Made by a program: the position numbers and the translations under genes. 64,000 bases of DNA, taken from NCBI RefSeq assembly GCF_001263205.1, contig NZ_CP012333.1, positions 5,495,001 through 5,559,000 on the forward strand. Direction: 5' to 3'. The stretch is from Labilithrix luteola (GTDB taxonomy: Bacteria; Myxococcota_A; Polyangia; Polyangiales; Polyangiaceae). The first letter of the stretch is position 1; each line of letters opens with the position of its first letter. The notes beneath the pieces are model-generated. The model was given only the letters and a program-made list of their open reading frames with translations. It had not been told where the DNA came from and did not search any database. Shown here in pieces: positions 9,296-17,685 of the stretch.

Positions 9296-10414
9296 TCACG
9301 GGGGGAACGACGTCGGCGACGGAGGGAAGGAGACCTGCGGGACGCCGATGAAGCCGCCCGGCAGGTTCGTCGGTGAAGGCGCGCCCTCGATGACGAGCGA
9401 GCCGCCGACGTTGAAGTTCGACGGAATGCGCGTCGCATCGGGAACGCCGGGGACGACCGCGACGCCGCTCGCCGGCGGAAAGAACGTGGTCGAGCCGAGC
9501 GGGAAGCTCGTCGCCGTTCCCTCTGCGGGGGGCGTCGGGGGGATGACTCCGGGAGGCACGGGAGGGGTCACACCTCCGGCAACCGGCGTGGGGCCTCCGG
9601 TCTCGATCGACACGCCCTGGCCCGCGCCCACGGCGGCTGCGGTCTGCGCTCGGCTACCGATGCCGTAATAGACGACGCCTGCCGGCAGATCCCGTTCGGT
9701 GTCGAAGCGACCGGCGCCATCGTCGGGGCCGGGTGGGGGCATCGCGCTGGCCGCATAGATGGGCGGCTCGGTGGCGAACTGCCCGGCCCCCGACGAGAAC
9801 GTTGGCTGGTACGGGTGCTCCGGCGTCTCGGGCGCAGCGGCCGTGGCTCCTGCCTCCGCCGCTTCGGCAGGCGGCGGTTGGTTGGCTTGCTGATTGGCCT
9901 CGACCTGTTGCTGCATTGCAGCAATCGCCTTCACCACGGCGTTGGCGATCTCGTCGGGCGTGGCGTTGGTCCCCCCTTCGTTCGCAGCTCCTGCGTCGGC
10001 AGCGCCTGGCGCTGCGGCTTGCCCGACTTGCGCCTGCGCTCGCTCGAGGACGGCCGCGAGGCTTTCACCCGCGGCGCCTTCTTCGGCGGGCGTCTGACCA
10101 CCGCCCTGACCAGCTGTCGGCGCCGCGCCAGCTTCCGCGGCCGCGTTCGCCTGCTGTTGCCACATCAGCTCGAGCTCGGCGGCGGTCGGTCCAGGTGAGG
10201 TGGACGGTGAAGAGACGCGGCCACCGGAAGGGCCCGCCGGCTCCTCGGGACGCGCTATTTCCAGACCTCTCTGGGCCTGGCGCAGAACGGCACGCTCGCG
10301 GCACGACGCGACAATCACCCCAGCCGCAAGAAGGCTGACGAGGATCGAGCCGAGGACGATCAGCTTGGTGATGAGGGGGCCGCGGGAACGCGCGGCGGGC
10401 GACCTTGCGGCCAT
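9296..10414 (-). CDS. Single-pass membrane protein with long Ala/Pro/Gln low-complexity region
   Basis: The product has 372 residues from ATG 10414; an in-frame start at 10453 would add 13 residues. Residues about 15-37 (ITKLIVLGSILVSLLAAGVIVASC) form a membrane helix. After it, the chain is almost entirely Ala, Pro, Gln, Gly and Thr: runs such as QQQANAAAEAGAAPTAGQ, a short coiled-coil-like AIAAMQQQVEANQQ, then PTPVAGGVTPPVPPGVIPPTPP. No folded enzyme domain is visible. It could be an envelope-spanning or cell-surface spacer protein. It is divergent from the Fe-S oxidoreductase gene with about 100 nt between them. Confidence 0.6.
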   Translation of the reverse strand: MAARSPAARSRGPLITKLIVLGSILVSLLAAGVIVASCRERAVLRQAQRGLEIARPEEPAGPSGGRVSSPSTSPGPTAAELELMWQQQANAAAEAGAAPTAGQGGGQTPAEEGAAGESLAAVLERAQAQVGQAAAPGAADAGAANEGGTNATPDEIANAVVKAIAAMQQQVEANQQANQPPPAEAAEAGATAAAPETPEHPYQPTFSSGAGQFATEPPIYAASAMPPPGPDDGAGRFDTERDLPAGVVYYGIGSRAQTAAAVGAGQGVSIETGGPTPVAGGVTPPVPPGVIPPTPPAEGTATSFPLGSTTFFPPASGVAVVPGVPDATRIPSNFNVGGSLVIEGAPSPTNLPGGFIGVPQVSFPPSPTSFPP

Positions 10415-10518
10415 GCTCCTCGCGGCTGCATTGCACGTGCCGCACCGTCTCAATTGACGAGGCGCATCAAGTCCCTATATGTCCTCACAATTCGAATGCT
10501 CACTGCCAGGAGAACGCC

Positions 10519-12840
10519 GTGAACCCGACCGCCATGCTCGTCCTCATCGTGGGCGCGCACGTTGTCTTCTTCTGGTCGGCGCTCCGGCGCTGGCAGCTCC
10601 TGCGTGTCGGCTCGTTCGTCGATCGCTTCAAGCGCATCCCGGACCGCGTGTCGGCCGTGCTTCGCTACGCGTTCGCGCAGGAGAAGATGGACTATTACCA
10701 GCCCGCGGGCTGGGCCCATAAGCTGATCTTCGTCGGCTTCATCGTCCTGCTCGCACGCACCATCGTGCTGTGGGGGCGCGGGTTCGATCCATCGTGGAAC
10801 CTGCTCGTGCTCGGGCCCACGCAGCCGCTCGGCAAGGTCTACGAGTTCGCGAAGGACATCGTCGCGCTGCTCGTCCTGCTCGGCGTGAGCGTCTTCTTCT
10901 ACTACCGCGTGATCAAGCCGCAGAAGCGCATGACGCTGAGCGGTGAAGCGCTCGTCATCCTCGGCATCATCGCGACCATGATGCTCGCGGACATCACGTA
11001 CGACGGCGCGATGCTCGCGCTCGCGAGCCGCCACACGGAAGTCTGTCCGCCGGGCAGCCCCGCCGTCTTCGGCGCGCAGTGTCGTGGCATTGCGGACCTC
11101 CTCGCGCCGCTCGGTCCTGGTTACGAGCCGCACACTGGCTTCTCGATGTTCCCGTCGCCTGCAGGCTCGGCGATGTCGCTCGCGCTGAAGGCGGTGCCGG
11201 CCAGCGCGCTTCTCTTCATCGCGCACGCGGGGTTCTGGACGCACGCCACGCTCGTCCTGATCTTTTTGAACCTCCTCCCGCATAGCAAGCACTTCCACAT
11301 CATCACGGGCATCCCGAACGTCTTCTTCCGGGACCTCGAGCCGCGTGGACGTCTCGCGCCGATGGGCAACGCCGAGCAGCTCGTCGAGAAGCTCACGGCC
11401 GCTTCGGAGCTCCCCGATCCGACGAAGGCGCCGATCGGCATCGCGAAGGTCGAGCACCTCTCCTGGAAGGCGATCCTCGACTTCTACACCTGCACCGAGT
11501 GCGGTCGCTGTTCGGACAACTGCCCGGCCCACAAGACCGGCAAGATCCTCTCGCCGAAGCACCTCACCCTCGCGCTGCGCGATCACATGTACTCGCACGA
11601 GAGCGAGCTCGCCGCGCGTGAGATGCAGTGGGGCCCGGGCCTCGAAGGCGCGGCGGCGGCCGATGCTGCGGCGGCTTCCGAAGACAAGAAGAGCCCCGAG
11701 CTCCTCGCCGACGAGATCGAGGGCGCGAAGCGTCCGAAGCTCTACGACCCGATCGATCTCGTCCCCAACGTCATCCACCCCGACGTCCTCTGGGGTTGCA
11801 CCACGTGCCGCGCCTGCGAAGAGCAGTGCCCGGTGCTCATCTCGTACGTCGACAAGATCGTCGACATGCGACGCAACCTCGTCATGATCAAGAACGAGTT
11901 CCCGCACGAGCTCCAGAAGCCGTTCCAGGCGATGGAGGTCAACGGCAACCCGTGGAACCTCTCGCGCATGGACCGCTCGGCTTGGTCGGACGGCCTCGAC
12001 ATCAAGACGTTCGCCGAGAAGCCCGACGCAGAGGTCCTCTACTGGGTCGGCTGCGCTGCGAGCTACGACGACCGCGCGAAGAAGATCGCGCGCGCCACGG
12101 CACGCCTCCTCAAGCAGGCTGGCATCGACTTCGCGATTCTCGGCCAGGAGGAGAGCTGCACGGGTGATCCCGCGCGCCGCGCCGGCAACGAGATGCTCTT
12201 CGCGATGCTCGCCGAGGGCAACGCGGCGGTGCTCAACACGTACAAGGAGCAGGGCGGCATGAAGACCGTCGTGACGGCCTGCCCGCACTGCTTCAACACG
12301 TTGAAGAACGAGTACCCGGACTTCGGCGCGAAGCTCGAAGTCGTCCACCACACCGACTTCCTCATGGGCCTCGTCGCGAGCCGCAAGCTCGTACCGAAGA
12401 AGCCCGTGGCGGGCCGCGTCGTCTACCACGACAGCTGCTACCTCGGCCGGTACAACGACGTGTACGAGTCGCCGCGCGAGATCCTCAAGTCGATCCCGGG
12501 CGTCGAGCTCGTCGAGCCGGACTACTGGACCAAGACGCGCGGTCTCTGCTGCGGCGCCGGCGGCGCGCAGATGTTCATGGAAGAACAGAACCAGAACCGC
12601 GTGAACGTGAAGCGCACGCTGCAGCTGGTCGACACGGGCGCCAAGACGGTCGCCAGCGCGTGTCCGTTCTGCATGACCATGCTGACCGACGGTCTGAAGA
12701 GCCAGAGCCTCGAAGACAAGATCAAGCAGATGGACGTGGCGGAGCTCCTCGACCTCAGCTGTGCGGTGGACGAGCGGCCGGCTTCGACGCCCACGCCCCA
12801 CGTCACCGAGGAAGTCGCCGAAGCCGTTCCGGCGGAGTGA
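10519..12840 (+). CDS. Membrane-bound heterodisulfide-reductase-like Fe-S oxidoreductase (NarI-like + HdrD-like fusion)
   Basis: The product has 773 residues. GTG 10519 was chosen because AGGAGA lies 6-11 nt upstream. The N-terminal 280 residues hold about six membrane helices of cytochrome-b/NarI type (LVLIVGAHVVFFW, LIFVGFIVLLARTIVLW, IVALLVLLGVSVFFYYRV). A dicluster ferredoxin domain follows, with CTECGRCSDNCPAHKTG at residue 325 and CTTCRACEEQCPV at 427, ligating two [4Fe-4S] clusters. Two CCG domains come next (CPHCFNTLKNEYP and GLCCGAGGAQ). This architecture occurs in the DsrMK/HmeCD-like and GlpC-like families that pass electrons between the quinone pool and cytoplasmic partners. The actual donor and acceptor cannot be told. 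A gene for a lactate/acyl-CoA dehydrogenase or ETF partner is not adjacent. Confidence 0.87.
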   Translation: MNPTAMLVLIVGAHVVFFWSALRRWQLLRVGSFVDRFKRIPDRVSAVLRYAFAQEKMDYYQPAGWAHKLIFVGFIVLLARTIVLWGRGFDPSWNLLVLGPTQPLGKVYEFAKDIVALLVLLGVSVFFYYRVIKPQKRMTLSGEALVILGIIATMMLADITYDGAMLALASRHTEVCPPGSPAVFGAQCRGIADLLAPLGPGYEPHTGFSMFPSPAGSAMSLALKAVPASALLFIAHAGFWTHATLVLIFLNLLPHSKHFHIITGIPNVFFRDLEPRGRLAPMGNAEQLVEKLTAASELPDPTKAPIGIAKVEHLSWKAILDFYTCTECGRCSDNCPAHKTGKILSPKHLTLALRDHMYSHESELAAREMQWGPGLEGAAAADAAAASEDKKSPELLADEIEGAKRPKLYDPIDLVPNVIHPDVLWGCTTCRACEEQCPVLISYVDKIVDMRRNLVMIKNEFPHELQKPFQAMEVNGNPWNLSRMDRSAWSDGLDIKTFAEKPDAEVLYWVGCAASYDDRAKKIARATARLLKQAGIDFAILGQEESCTGDPARRAGNEMLFAMLAEGNAAVLNTYKEQGGMKTVVTACPHCFNTLKNEYPDFGAKLEVVHHTDFLMGLVASRKLVPKKPVAGRVVYHDSCYLGRYNDVYESPREILKSIPGVELVEPDYWTKTRGLCCGAGGAQMFMEEQNQNRVNVKRTLQLVDTGAKTVASACPFCMTMLTDGLKSQSLEDKIKQMDVAELLDLSCAVDERPASTPTPHVTEEVAEAVPAE

Positions 12841-12956
12841 GCGCTCCAGGACCGGGGCGACTGCACGTCGAAACGAATCGAGGCGAATCCAGGCGAATCC
12901 AGAACCGGGCGCGCGTGGTGGGGGCGAATCTCCCACCCGCGTGCTAAATTCCGGCC

Positions 12957-13157
12957 ATGGCGAAGTGTCCGATTTGCAATGCCGATGTGAAGGCCAAGGC
13001 TGAAAACAAGGCCTTTCCTTTCTGCTCGCCGCGTTGCCGAACCGTCGACCTCGGCAATTGGCTGAACGGGTCCTACCGCGTGCCGGTCGAAGAGGAGATT
13101 TCGACGGAGGCGCTGCTCGACGACTCTCCTCCCACGAGTCGGCACACCATCAACTAG
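12957..13157 (+). CDS. yacG: YacG-type zinc-binding DNA gyrase inhibitor
   Basis: This is a 66-residue protein with the family's four-cysteine zinc site: C4-x2-C7 in KCPICNAD and C23-x3-C27 in FCSPRCRTVDLGNW. The sequence RCRTVDLGNWLNGSYRVP is strongly diagnostic of YacG (DUF329), which binds GyrB and inhibits gyrase in E. coli. The length matches the family. It stands alone here and not beside coaE/zapD as in enterobacteria. The 116-nt gap upstream has a short imperfect tandem repeat of gaatccaggc (about 12877-12902). Confidence 0.93.
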   Translation: MAKCPICNADVKAKAENKAFPFCSPRCRTVDLGNWLNGSYRVPVEEEISTEALLDDSPPTSRHTIN

Positions 13158-13231
13158 GTGCACGCGTACCTGCAGGCGCGGCCGCGAGCTGAGCGGCGCG
13201 TTCGCACTCGAGCTGTGCGAAACTGGGGCGG

Positions 13232-14053
13232 ATGGCTCGTCTTCCCAGTTCCGTCGGCTTCGTGACGCGCGTTGTTGCGCCTGCCGCTTTGCTTCTCGTC
13301 CCCGCCGTCGCCCACGCGCAGGGCATCGCTCCGCCACCGCCGATCGACCCCAATGCTCCCGGCGCTCCCACGGCGCCGTCGCCTGGCGTTGCGCAGGCCG
13401 CGACCTCCGACAACACCACGGCACGGCTCGATGAAGCCGAGCGTGAAGACACGGGCCGCAAGTTCGAGCTGTTCTGGGTGAACGGCGAAGTCGGCGGCGC
13501 GTACATGAACCTGACGCAGCTGTCCTCCGATGCGCTCGCCCTCGATCAGTCGAAGTCGGGCGGGCCGATGTTCGGGCTCGGCGCGGGCGTGCGCCTCGTC
13601 GTCTTCGTGCTCGGCGCGCGCGTTCGTTACAACGCGCTCAGCGTCTTCAACATGTGGCAGCTCAACGGAGAGGCCGGGCTGAAGTTCCCCATCAAGGACG
13701 TCGACTTCGGCATCGGTGCGCACGGCGGCTACTCGTTCGTCGGCAGCCTCGGTGACTCGGCGCTCGCCACGAACACGGCGACGCCGACGAATGCTGACGC
13801 GGTGAAGGTCCGTGGTTTCAACCTCGGCCTCGACGTGACGCTCGACTACTTCGTGTCGCCCACGTTCTCCGTTGGCCTCGGTGCCTTCGCCGACTTCCTC
13901 TTCCTCAATCGACCTGCGCTCGACAAACCGACCGGACTGTCGGCCGATCAGGCGGCGGCCGTCGATGCCGACCCGCTCTACCAAAAGTCGGGAACCAGCG
14001 CGGGCTTGCAGGTCGGCGGCGCACTCCGCCTCGGTTTGCACTTTGGCTTGTGA
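13232..14053 (+). CDS. Outer-membrane beta-barrel protein
   Basis: The product has 273 residues. A Sec signal peptide ends at AVAHA (cleavage after residue 29) and is followed by a Pro/Ala-rich spacer (PPPPIDPNAPGAPTAPSPG). The remaining 200 residues alternate hydrophobic and polar positions in strand-length blocks (FGLGAGVRLVVFVLGARVRYNAL, DVDFGIGAHGGYSFVGSLG, FNLGLDVTLDYFVSPTFSVGLGAFADFLF) and end in GGALRLGLHFGL, a typical terminal barrel strand. It is probably an 8-10 stranded OmpA/OmpW-like barrel. The function is unknown and it appears monocistronic. Confidence 0.78.
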   Translation: MARLPSSVGFVTRVVAPAALLLVPAVAHAQGIAPPPPIDPNAPGAPTAPSPGVAQAATSDNTTARLDEAEREDTGRKFELFWVNGEVGGAYMNLTQLSSDALALDQSKSGGPMFGLGAGVRLVVFVLGARVRYNALSVFNMWQLNGEAGLKFPIKDVDFGIGAHGGYSFVGSLGDSALATNTATPTNADAVKVRGFNLGLDVTLDYFVSPTFSVGLGAFADFLFLNRPALDKPTGLSADQAAAVDADPLYQKSGTSAGLQVGGALRLGLHFGL

Positions 14054-14083
14054 GGGCCCCTACGCCTAAGATCGCATAGACGC

Positions 14084-15892
14084 ATGACGCCGACCGGGGC
14101 CGAGAAGCTGGCTGCCGAGCTCTCCGCCCCCGTCGGCGAAGTGGACGGTCGCAAGATCGCGCCCATGCTCCTCGCACCGGGCGACGACGGCTCGCGCCAC
14201 TTCGGTCAGCCGGGCTGGACCTACGAGCTGAAGCTCGACGGCGCGCGCATCCTCGCCGACAAGCGCGGGAAGCGAACGGCGCTCACGTATCGCAAGCTTC
14301 GCGACGCCACGGAGAGCTATCCGGAGATCGTCGAAGCGGTGAGCAAGTTGGCCGAAGAGCGCGTGGTGCTCGACGGCGAGGTGGTCGCCTTCGACGAAGC
14401 CGGCAAGCCGGACTTCGAGCGCCTCGGCCAGCGCATCACCGTGGGAAGCGGCGGCGTTCGTCGCGCGATGATGGCGGTGCCCGTCGTCTTCATCGTGTTC
14501 GACATCCTCGCCATCGGCGATCGTGACTTGCGGCGTCTTCCCATCGAAGCGCGCAGGGCGATTCTCGAACGCGTGGTTCCGGCCGAGGGCCCCAAAGACG
14601 CGCTCGTGCGACTGCATCCGAGCTTCGACGATGGGGCCGCGCTCTTCTCGCTGTGCCGGCAGCACGCTCTCGAGGGCGTGGTCGCCAAACGTAACGGCTC
14701 GATCTACCGCGTCGGCGAGCGCTCGCTCGACTGGGTGAAGATCAAATGCGAGCTGGAGGCGGACTTCGTCGTCGTCGGCTACACCGAAGGCGAGGGGAAC
14801 CGCTCGCATTTCGGTGCGCTCCTCCTCGCGTCGTACGACAACGGCAAGCTCGTGGCGCGTGGCCGAGCGGGCAGCGGGCTCGACGAGCGGATGATCGCAA
14901 CGTTGCTGCCGCGCCTGAAGGCCATCGAGGTGAAGGGCCTGCTCGCGGAAGGGAAGTTCTCGACCCCACGAAAGCAGCATTTCGTGAAGCCGGAGATCGT
15001 CGTCTCGATTCGCTACATGAGCTTCTCGAGCGACGGTGCACTCAAGCATCCCGTGTTCCGCGGCGTGCGACCCGACGTGGATCCCGAGGAATGCACCACG
15101 AATCCGGACTCGCCCGCCGAGCCGGCGAAGCCTCGCAAGGCCGAGCGATCCACGAAGAGCGCATCGATCATCCCCGAGGCTGCCCTCGAGAAGGATGAGG
15201 TGTGCACCTATTACGAGCACGTTGGTTCGCGCCTCTTGCCGTGGCTCCGCGGGCGTCCCTGCCTTCCGCTCCGCTTCGATCCGAAGTCGGGCGTGTCGAG
15301 TGCGACCTGGCCGCTTCCTCGGTCGACACCGGCGAGTGTGCGAACGTCCGCATCGGCTCCCGGAATGCTTATCGATCAGCTCTCCGATCTCCGCGTCGTC
15401 GTCGACCTGGGGGCCGGTTCGATCGCCGTGCCGGCCAAGAGCGACTTCATCGCGATTCACGCCAAGGCGGACGGCGTCGTTGGTCGCTTCCGCGAGCTTG
15501 CGTCGGCCGTCGGGCTGCCGTCGCTCGTGAAGACGTCGGGCGTGGCGGGGTACGATCTGCTGCTCGCGCTCGGCCCGTTGCCGCGTGCCGCCGTCCAGAC
15601 GTTCGGCGAGCTCGTCCTGCAGCTCGTCCGTGGTGATGACGAGGCGAGCTTGCTCGACACGGTCGTTCCGCCGTGGGCGCTGGTCTTCGAGCGAGGGATC
15701 GTCACCGCCTCTCTCCCGCTCGACGAAAATGAGCTCCTTTCCCCGTCAGCGCGCGGCCTGAAAGACGCCCGCGCTCGGGCCGAGGCAGGCCACGGGGCCG
15801 ACGCGGCAGCGTTCGATGCACGCGCGATCGACCCGGCGAAAGCGGTCGCTGCGCTCGAGCGGATCGTCGCGGCACGAGGCGGCTCGCGCTAA
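14084..15892 (+). CDS. ATP-dependent DNA ligase (LigD type) with a degenerate C-terminal polymerase-like domain
   Basis: The product has 602 residues. The ligase adenylation domain has the nucleotidyl-lysine motif ELKLDGARI (Lys50), motif III-like VVLDGEVVAF, motif IV EGVVAKRNGS and motif V LDWVKIKCE. An OB-fold follows (DFVVVGYTEGEGNRSHFGALLLA). This is the LigD-type NHEJ ligase core. After residue about 360 the sequence follows the outline of the LigD primase-polymerase domain (CTYYEHVGSRLLPWLRGRPCLPLRF, then LPSLVKTSGVAGYDLLLAL). The catalytic DxD of motif I is replaced by FIAIHAK and the SGxxGxH histidine by Asp, so polymerase activity is unlikely. No Ku gene or 3' phosphoesterase domain is nearby. 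The normal order POL-LIG is also reversed. Confidence 0.9.
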   Translation: MTPTGAEKLAAELSAPVGEVDGRKIAPMLLAPGDDGSRHFGQPGWTYELKLDGARILADKRGKRTALTYRKLRDATESYPEIVEAVSKLAEERVVLDGEVVAFDEAGKPDFERLGQRITVGSGGVRRAMMAVPVVFIVFDILAIGDRDLRRLPIEARRAILERVVPAEGPKDALVRLHPSFDDGAALFSLCRQHALEGVVAKRNGSIYRVGERSLDWVKIKCELEADFVVVGYTEGEGNRSHFGALLLASYDNGKLVARGRAGSGLDERMIATLLPRLKAIEVKGLLAEGKFSTPRKQHFVKPEIVVSIRYMSFSSDGALKHPVFRGVRPDVDPEECTTNPDSPAEPAKPRKAERSTKSASIIPEAALEKDEVCTYYEHVGSRLLPWLRGRPCLPLRFDPKSGVSSATWPLPRSTPASVRTSASAPGMLIDQLSDLRVVVDLGAGSIAVPAKSDFIAIHAKADGVVGRFRELASAVGLPSLVKTSGVAGYDLLLALGPLPRAAVQTFGELVLQLVRGDDEASLLDTVVPPWALVFERGIVTASLPLDENELLSPSARGLKDARARAEAGHGADAAAFDARAIDPAKAVAALERIVAARGGSR

Positions 15893-15902
15893 GCTGCCCC
15901 CC

Positions 15903-17069
15903 GTGCTTGCCGCCCTGCGCTGGATCGGGCCCTCGGTGGTCCCCGCTCTGCTCTTGCTGGCGGTCGTCTACTTTTCGGACCGCAGGCGCGAGCCGTTGCC
16001 GCTCGTTCTGCTCACGTTCTTTCTCGGCGCCGTCGGCAAGTTCGTGACCGGCTATGCAGAGGCGCGGGCCTCGGCCTGGACGGGCCTCGACGTCACCACG
16101 CACGTCGCGGGCGACACCGGCGCCATGATCTTCCTCTTCGGCTTCGCCGCTCCCGTGCGCGAAGCCTCGAAGGTCGCGGCCATGTGGCCGGCGTTCCGCT
16201 CGAAGTATTTCGACGAGCCCATCGACGGCATCGTCTATTCGTCGGCGGCGGCGCTGGGGTTTGCCTGCGTCGAGAACGCCTTGGTGCTGCGCGAGCATTC
16301 GCTCGGCTGGATCTGGGTGCTTCGCACGCTCGTGGCCCTTCCGGCTCACGTCTTTTTCGCGGCGGCGTGGGGGTATGCGCTCGGTCGCGTGAAGCGCATC
16401 AAGCGGCCGGGCGCGATCTTTCCGGCGGCCTGGCTGCTCGCGACCGTAATGCACGCCCTCTACTGCCACCTCGTCTACGGGCGAGGCCCGGGCGCGCTCG
16501 TGGGAACGCTTCCACTGCTGCTCGCCATGGGCACGGCCACGATCTTCGGGCTTCGTGACCTCGCCGCTCGCGGTGACCGTTCGTCACGCACCTCGATCCT
16601 GCTCGAGCGCGTCTCGTCGCTCTACGTCTCGGGGCCGCCGAGCCTGAGAACGGTGCGCGAGGCGCTGCACCAGGAAGGTCAGCCGATCACGATCCGCTGG
16701 ATCGTTTTCGGGGCGCTCGTCACCCTCGGTGCCATGACGCTCGGCGTGGCCCTATCGGTGGCTTTCGGCCACTGGGCGCACGTGGACTTTTCGACGGTCG
16801 ACGAGCACGACGTGTCCACGACGGCGCCCGTGGCTTTGCTCGGTTCGGGCCTCCTCGCGGCCTTTCCGGTCAGCGGCTACCTCATCGCGAGAGCCTCGAA
16901 CCTCCCGACGCTCCTGGAGCCGGCCCTCGCCTCGGGCCTGGCGATTCTCGGGGCCCTCGTCCTTCTCGGGCTGGCTGCCCCCGTCGCCCTGGTTTTTGCG
17001 CTTGCGTTCTCGCCCATCGCCTGGGCGCTTTCGTGTGCCGGGGCCTGGATCGGCAGACCCGCGCGCTGA
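15903..17069 (+). CDS. PrsW-family intramembrane metalloprotease-like protein
   Basis: The product has 388 residues from GTG 15903, 10 nt after the ligase stop. There are about nine membrane helices. Family landmarks are visible: PVREASKVAAMW at the position of the EExxK motif, DGIVYSSAAALGFACVENALVL, HVFFAAAWGYALG and MHALYCHLVY, giving the histidines and acidic residues expected of the PrsW/RseP-neighbour superfamily of membrane metalloproteases. PrsW cleaves anti-sigma factor RsiW in Bacillus. Here the first Glu of EExxK is Arg, so activity is uncertain. The C-terminal 130 residues add further helices not needed by the core. Confidence 0.8.
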   Translation: MLAALRWIGPSVVPALLLLAVVYFSDRRREPLPLVLLTFFLGAVGKFVTGYAEARASAWTGLDVTTHVAGDTGAMIFLFGFAAPVREASKVAAMWPAFRSKYFDEPIDGIVYSSAAALGFACVENALVLREHSLGWIWVLRTLVALPAHVFFAAAWGYALGRVKRIKRPGAIFPAAWLLATVMHALYCHLVYGRGPGALVGTLPLLLAMGTATIFGLRDLAARGDRSSRTSILLERVSSLYVSGPPSLRTVREALHQEGQPITIRWIVFGALVTLGAMTLGVALSVAFGHWAHVDFSTVDEHDVSTTAPVALLGSGLLAAFPVSGYLIARASNLPTLLEPALASGLAILGALVLLGLAAPVALVFALAFSPIAWALSCAGAWIGRPAR

Positions 17070-17204
17070 GCGCGTTCCCGTGCTAGAGAGTGCTAGAGAG
17101 GGGAACACCGTTGGAGCTCGTCTGTTTCGAGGCGAGCTGGGCGATGTTCACCATCATGTTCAGTACGACCGCGCAATGAATGTGCCCTGGCTGGGGTGTT
17201 CGCC

Positions 17205-17232
17205 TTGACTTTCCCAGGCTGGTCAATAGAGT
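17205..17232 (+). promoter_or_regulatory. Sigma-70-like promoter of rpsT
   Basis: TTGACT (17205-17210) and TAGAGT (17227-17232) are separated by 16 nt, a good -35 and a moderate -10. Transcription would begin near 17239, about 43 nt before the S20 start codon and just 5' of a C/G hairpin. Further upstream (about 17083-17100) an 11-nt direct repeat gtgctagagag is present. Confidence 0.6.
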
Positions 17233-17243
17233 GCGCGGTCCTT

Positions 17244-17265
17244 CCCCCCTTGTCGGGGGGCTTTT
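17244..17265 (+). terminator. Terminator-like hairpin in the rpsT leader (possible attenuator)
   Basis: CCCCCC (17244-17249), loop ttgtc and GGGGGG (17255-17260), followed by CTTTT. It lies between the apparent promoter and the S20 start codon, so it would sit at the very 5' end of the mRNA. It could act as an attenuator, a 5' stabiliser, or the terminator of a short leader transcript. Confidence 0.5.
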
Positions 17266-17281
17266 GTCGAGGATTCTAGCC

Positions 17282-17554
17282 GTGGCCAATCACCCGTCTG
17301 CCGAGAAGCGCAACCGTCAGCGCATCGTTCGTACCGCCCGCAACCGTGCGATCACGAGCACCGTCCGCACCCTGGTCAAGCGCGTGCGCACGGCCCTTCA
17401 CGCGAAGGACAAGGCGGCGGCGACCACGGCTCTCAAGGCCGCCACCGTCGCCCTCGACAAGGCGGCGACCAAGGGCGCCGTCCACTCGAAGGCTGCTTCG
17501 CGCACGATCTCGCGCCTCTCGGCGCAGGTCCACCGTCTCGACGCGGCCAAGTAA
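17282..17554 (+). CDS. rpsT: 30S ribosomal protein S20
   Basis: The product has 90 residues. GTG 17282 gives the conserved opening VANHPSAEKRNRQR and has GAGG (17269-17272) 9 nt upstream. The sequence is Lys/Arg/Ala-rich with ARNRAITSTVRTLVKRV and a C-terminal SRLSAQVHRLDAAK, characteristic of S20, which binds the 5' domain of 16S rRNA. The length is normal. Longer upstream in-frame starts are not supported. In E. coli S20 represses its own translation; here a leader hairpin may play a regulatory part. Confidence 0.96.
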   Translation: MANHPSAEKRNRQRIVRTARNRAITSTVRTLVKRVRTALHAKDKAAATTALKAATVALDKAATKGAVHSKAASRTISRLSAQVHRLDAAK

Positions 17555-17571
17555 GGTCTCGTTGCTGCGTT

Positions 17572-17594
17572 CGGCGGATTGTTCGAATCCGCCG
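17572..17594 (+). terminator. Hairpin terminator after rpsT
   Basis: CGGCGGATT (17572-17580) pairs perfectly with AATCCGCCG (17586-17594) around the loop GTTCG, 17 nt after the S20 stop. Only two T residues follow, so it is a strong stem with a weak U tract. Confidence 0.6.
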
Positions 17595-17685
17595 TTCCGC
17601 GCAACGATCCCGCTCAGGGTCTCCCAAGCAAGCTAGGCTTGGGGCGCATGCACGCGTTTGCGTCTGCATGCGTGTTTGCTTGCTC

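Noticed and set aside
12877..12902. Repeat of gaatccaggc before yacG considered as a CRISPR or regulator array
   Set aside because: There are only two to three imperfect 10-nt copies without spacers; it is more likely a replication slip.
10450..12936. 828-codon open frame antisense to the Fe-S oxidoreductase
   Set aside because: The plus strand carries unmistakable 4Fe-4S and CCG motifs; the antisense translation is low-complexity Arg/Val/Glu text.
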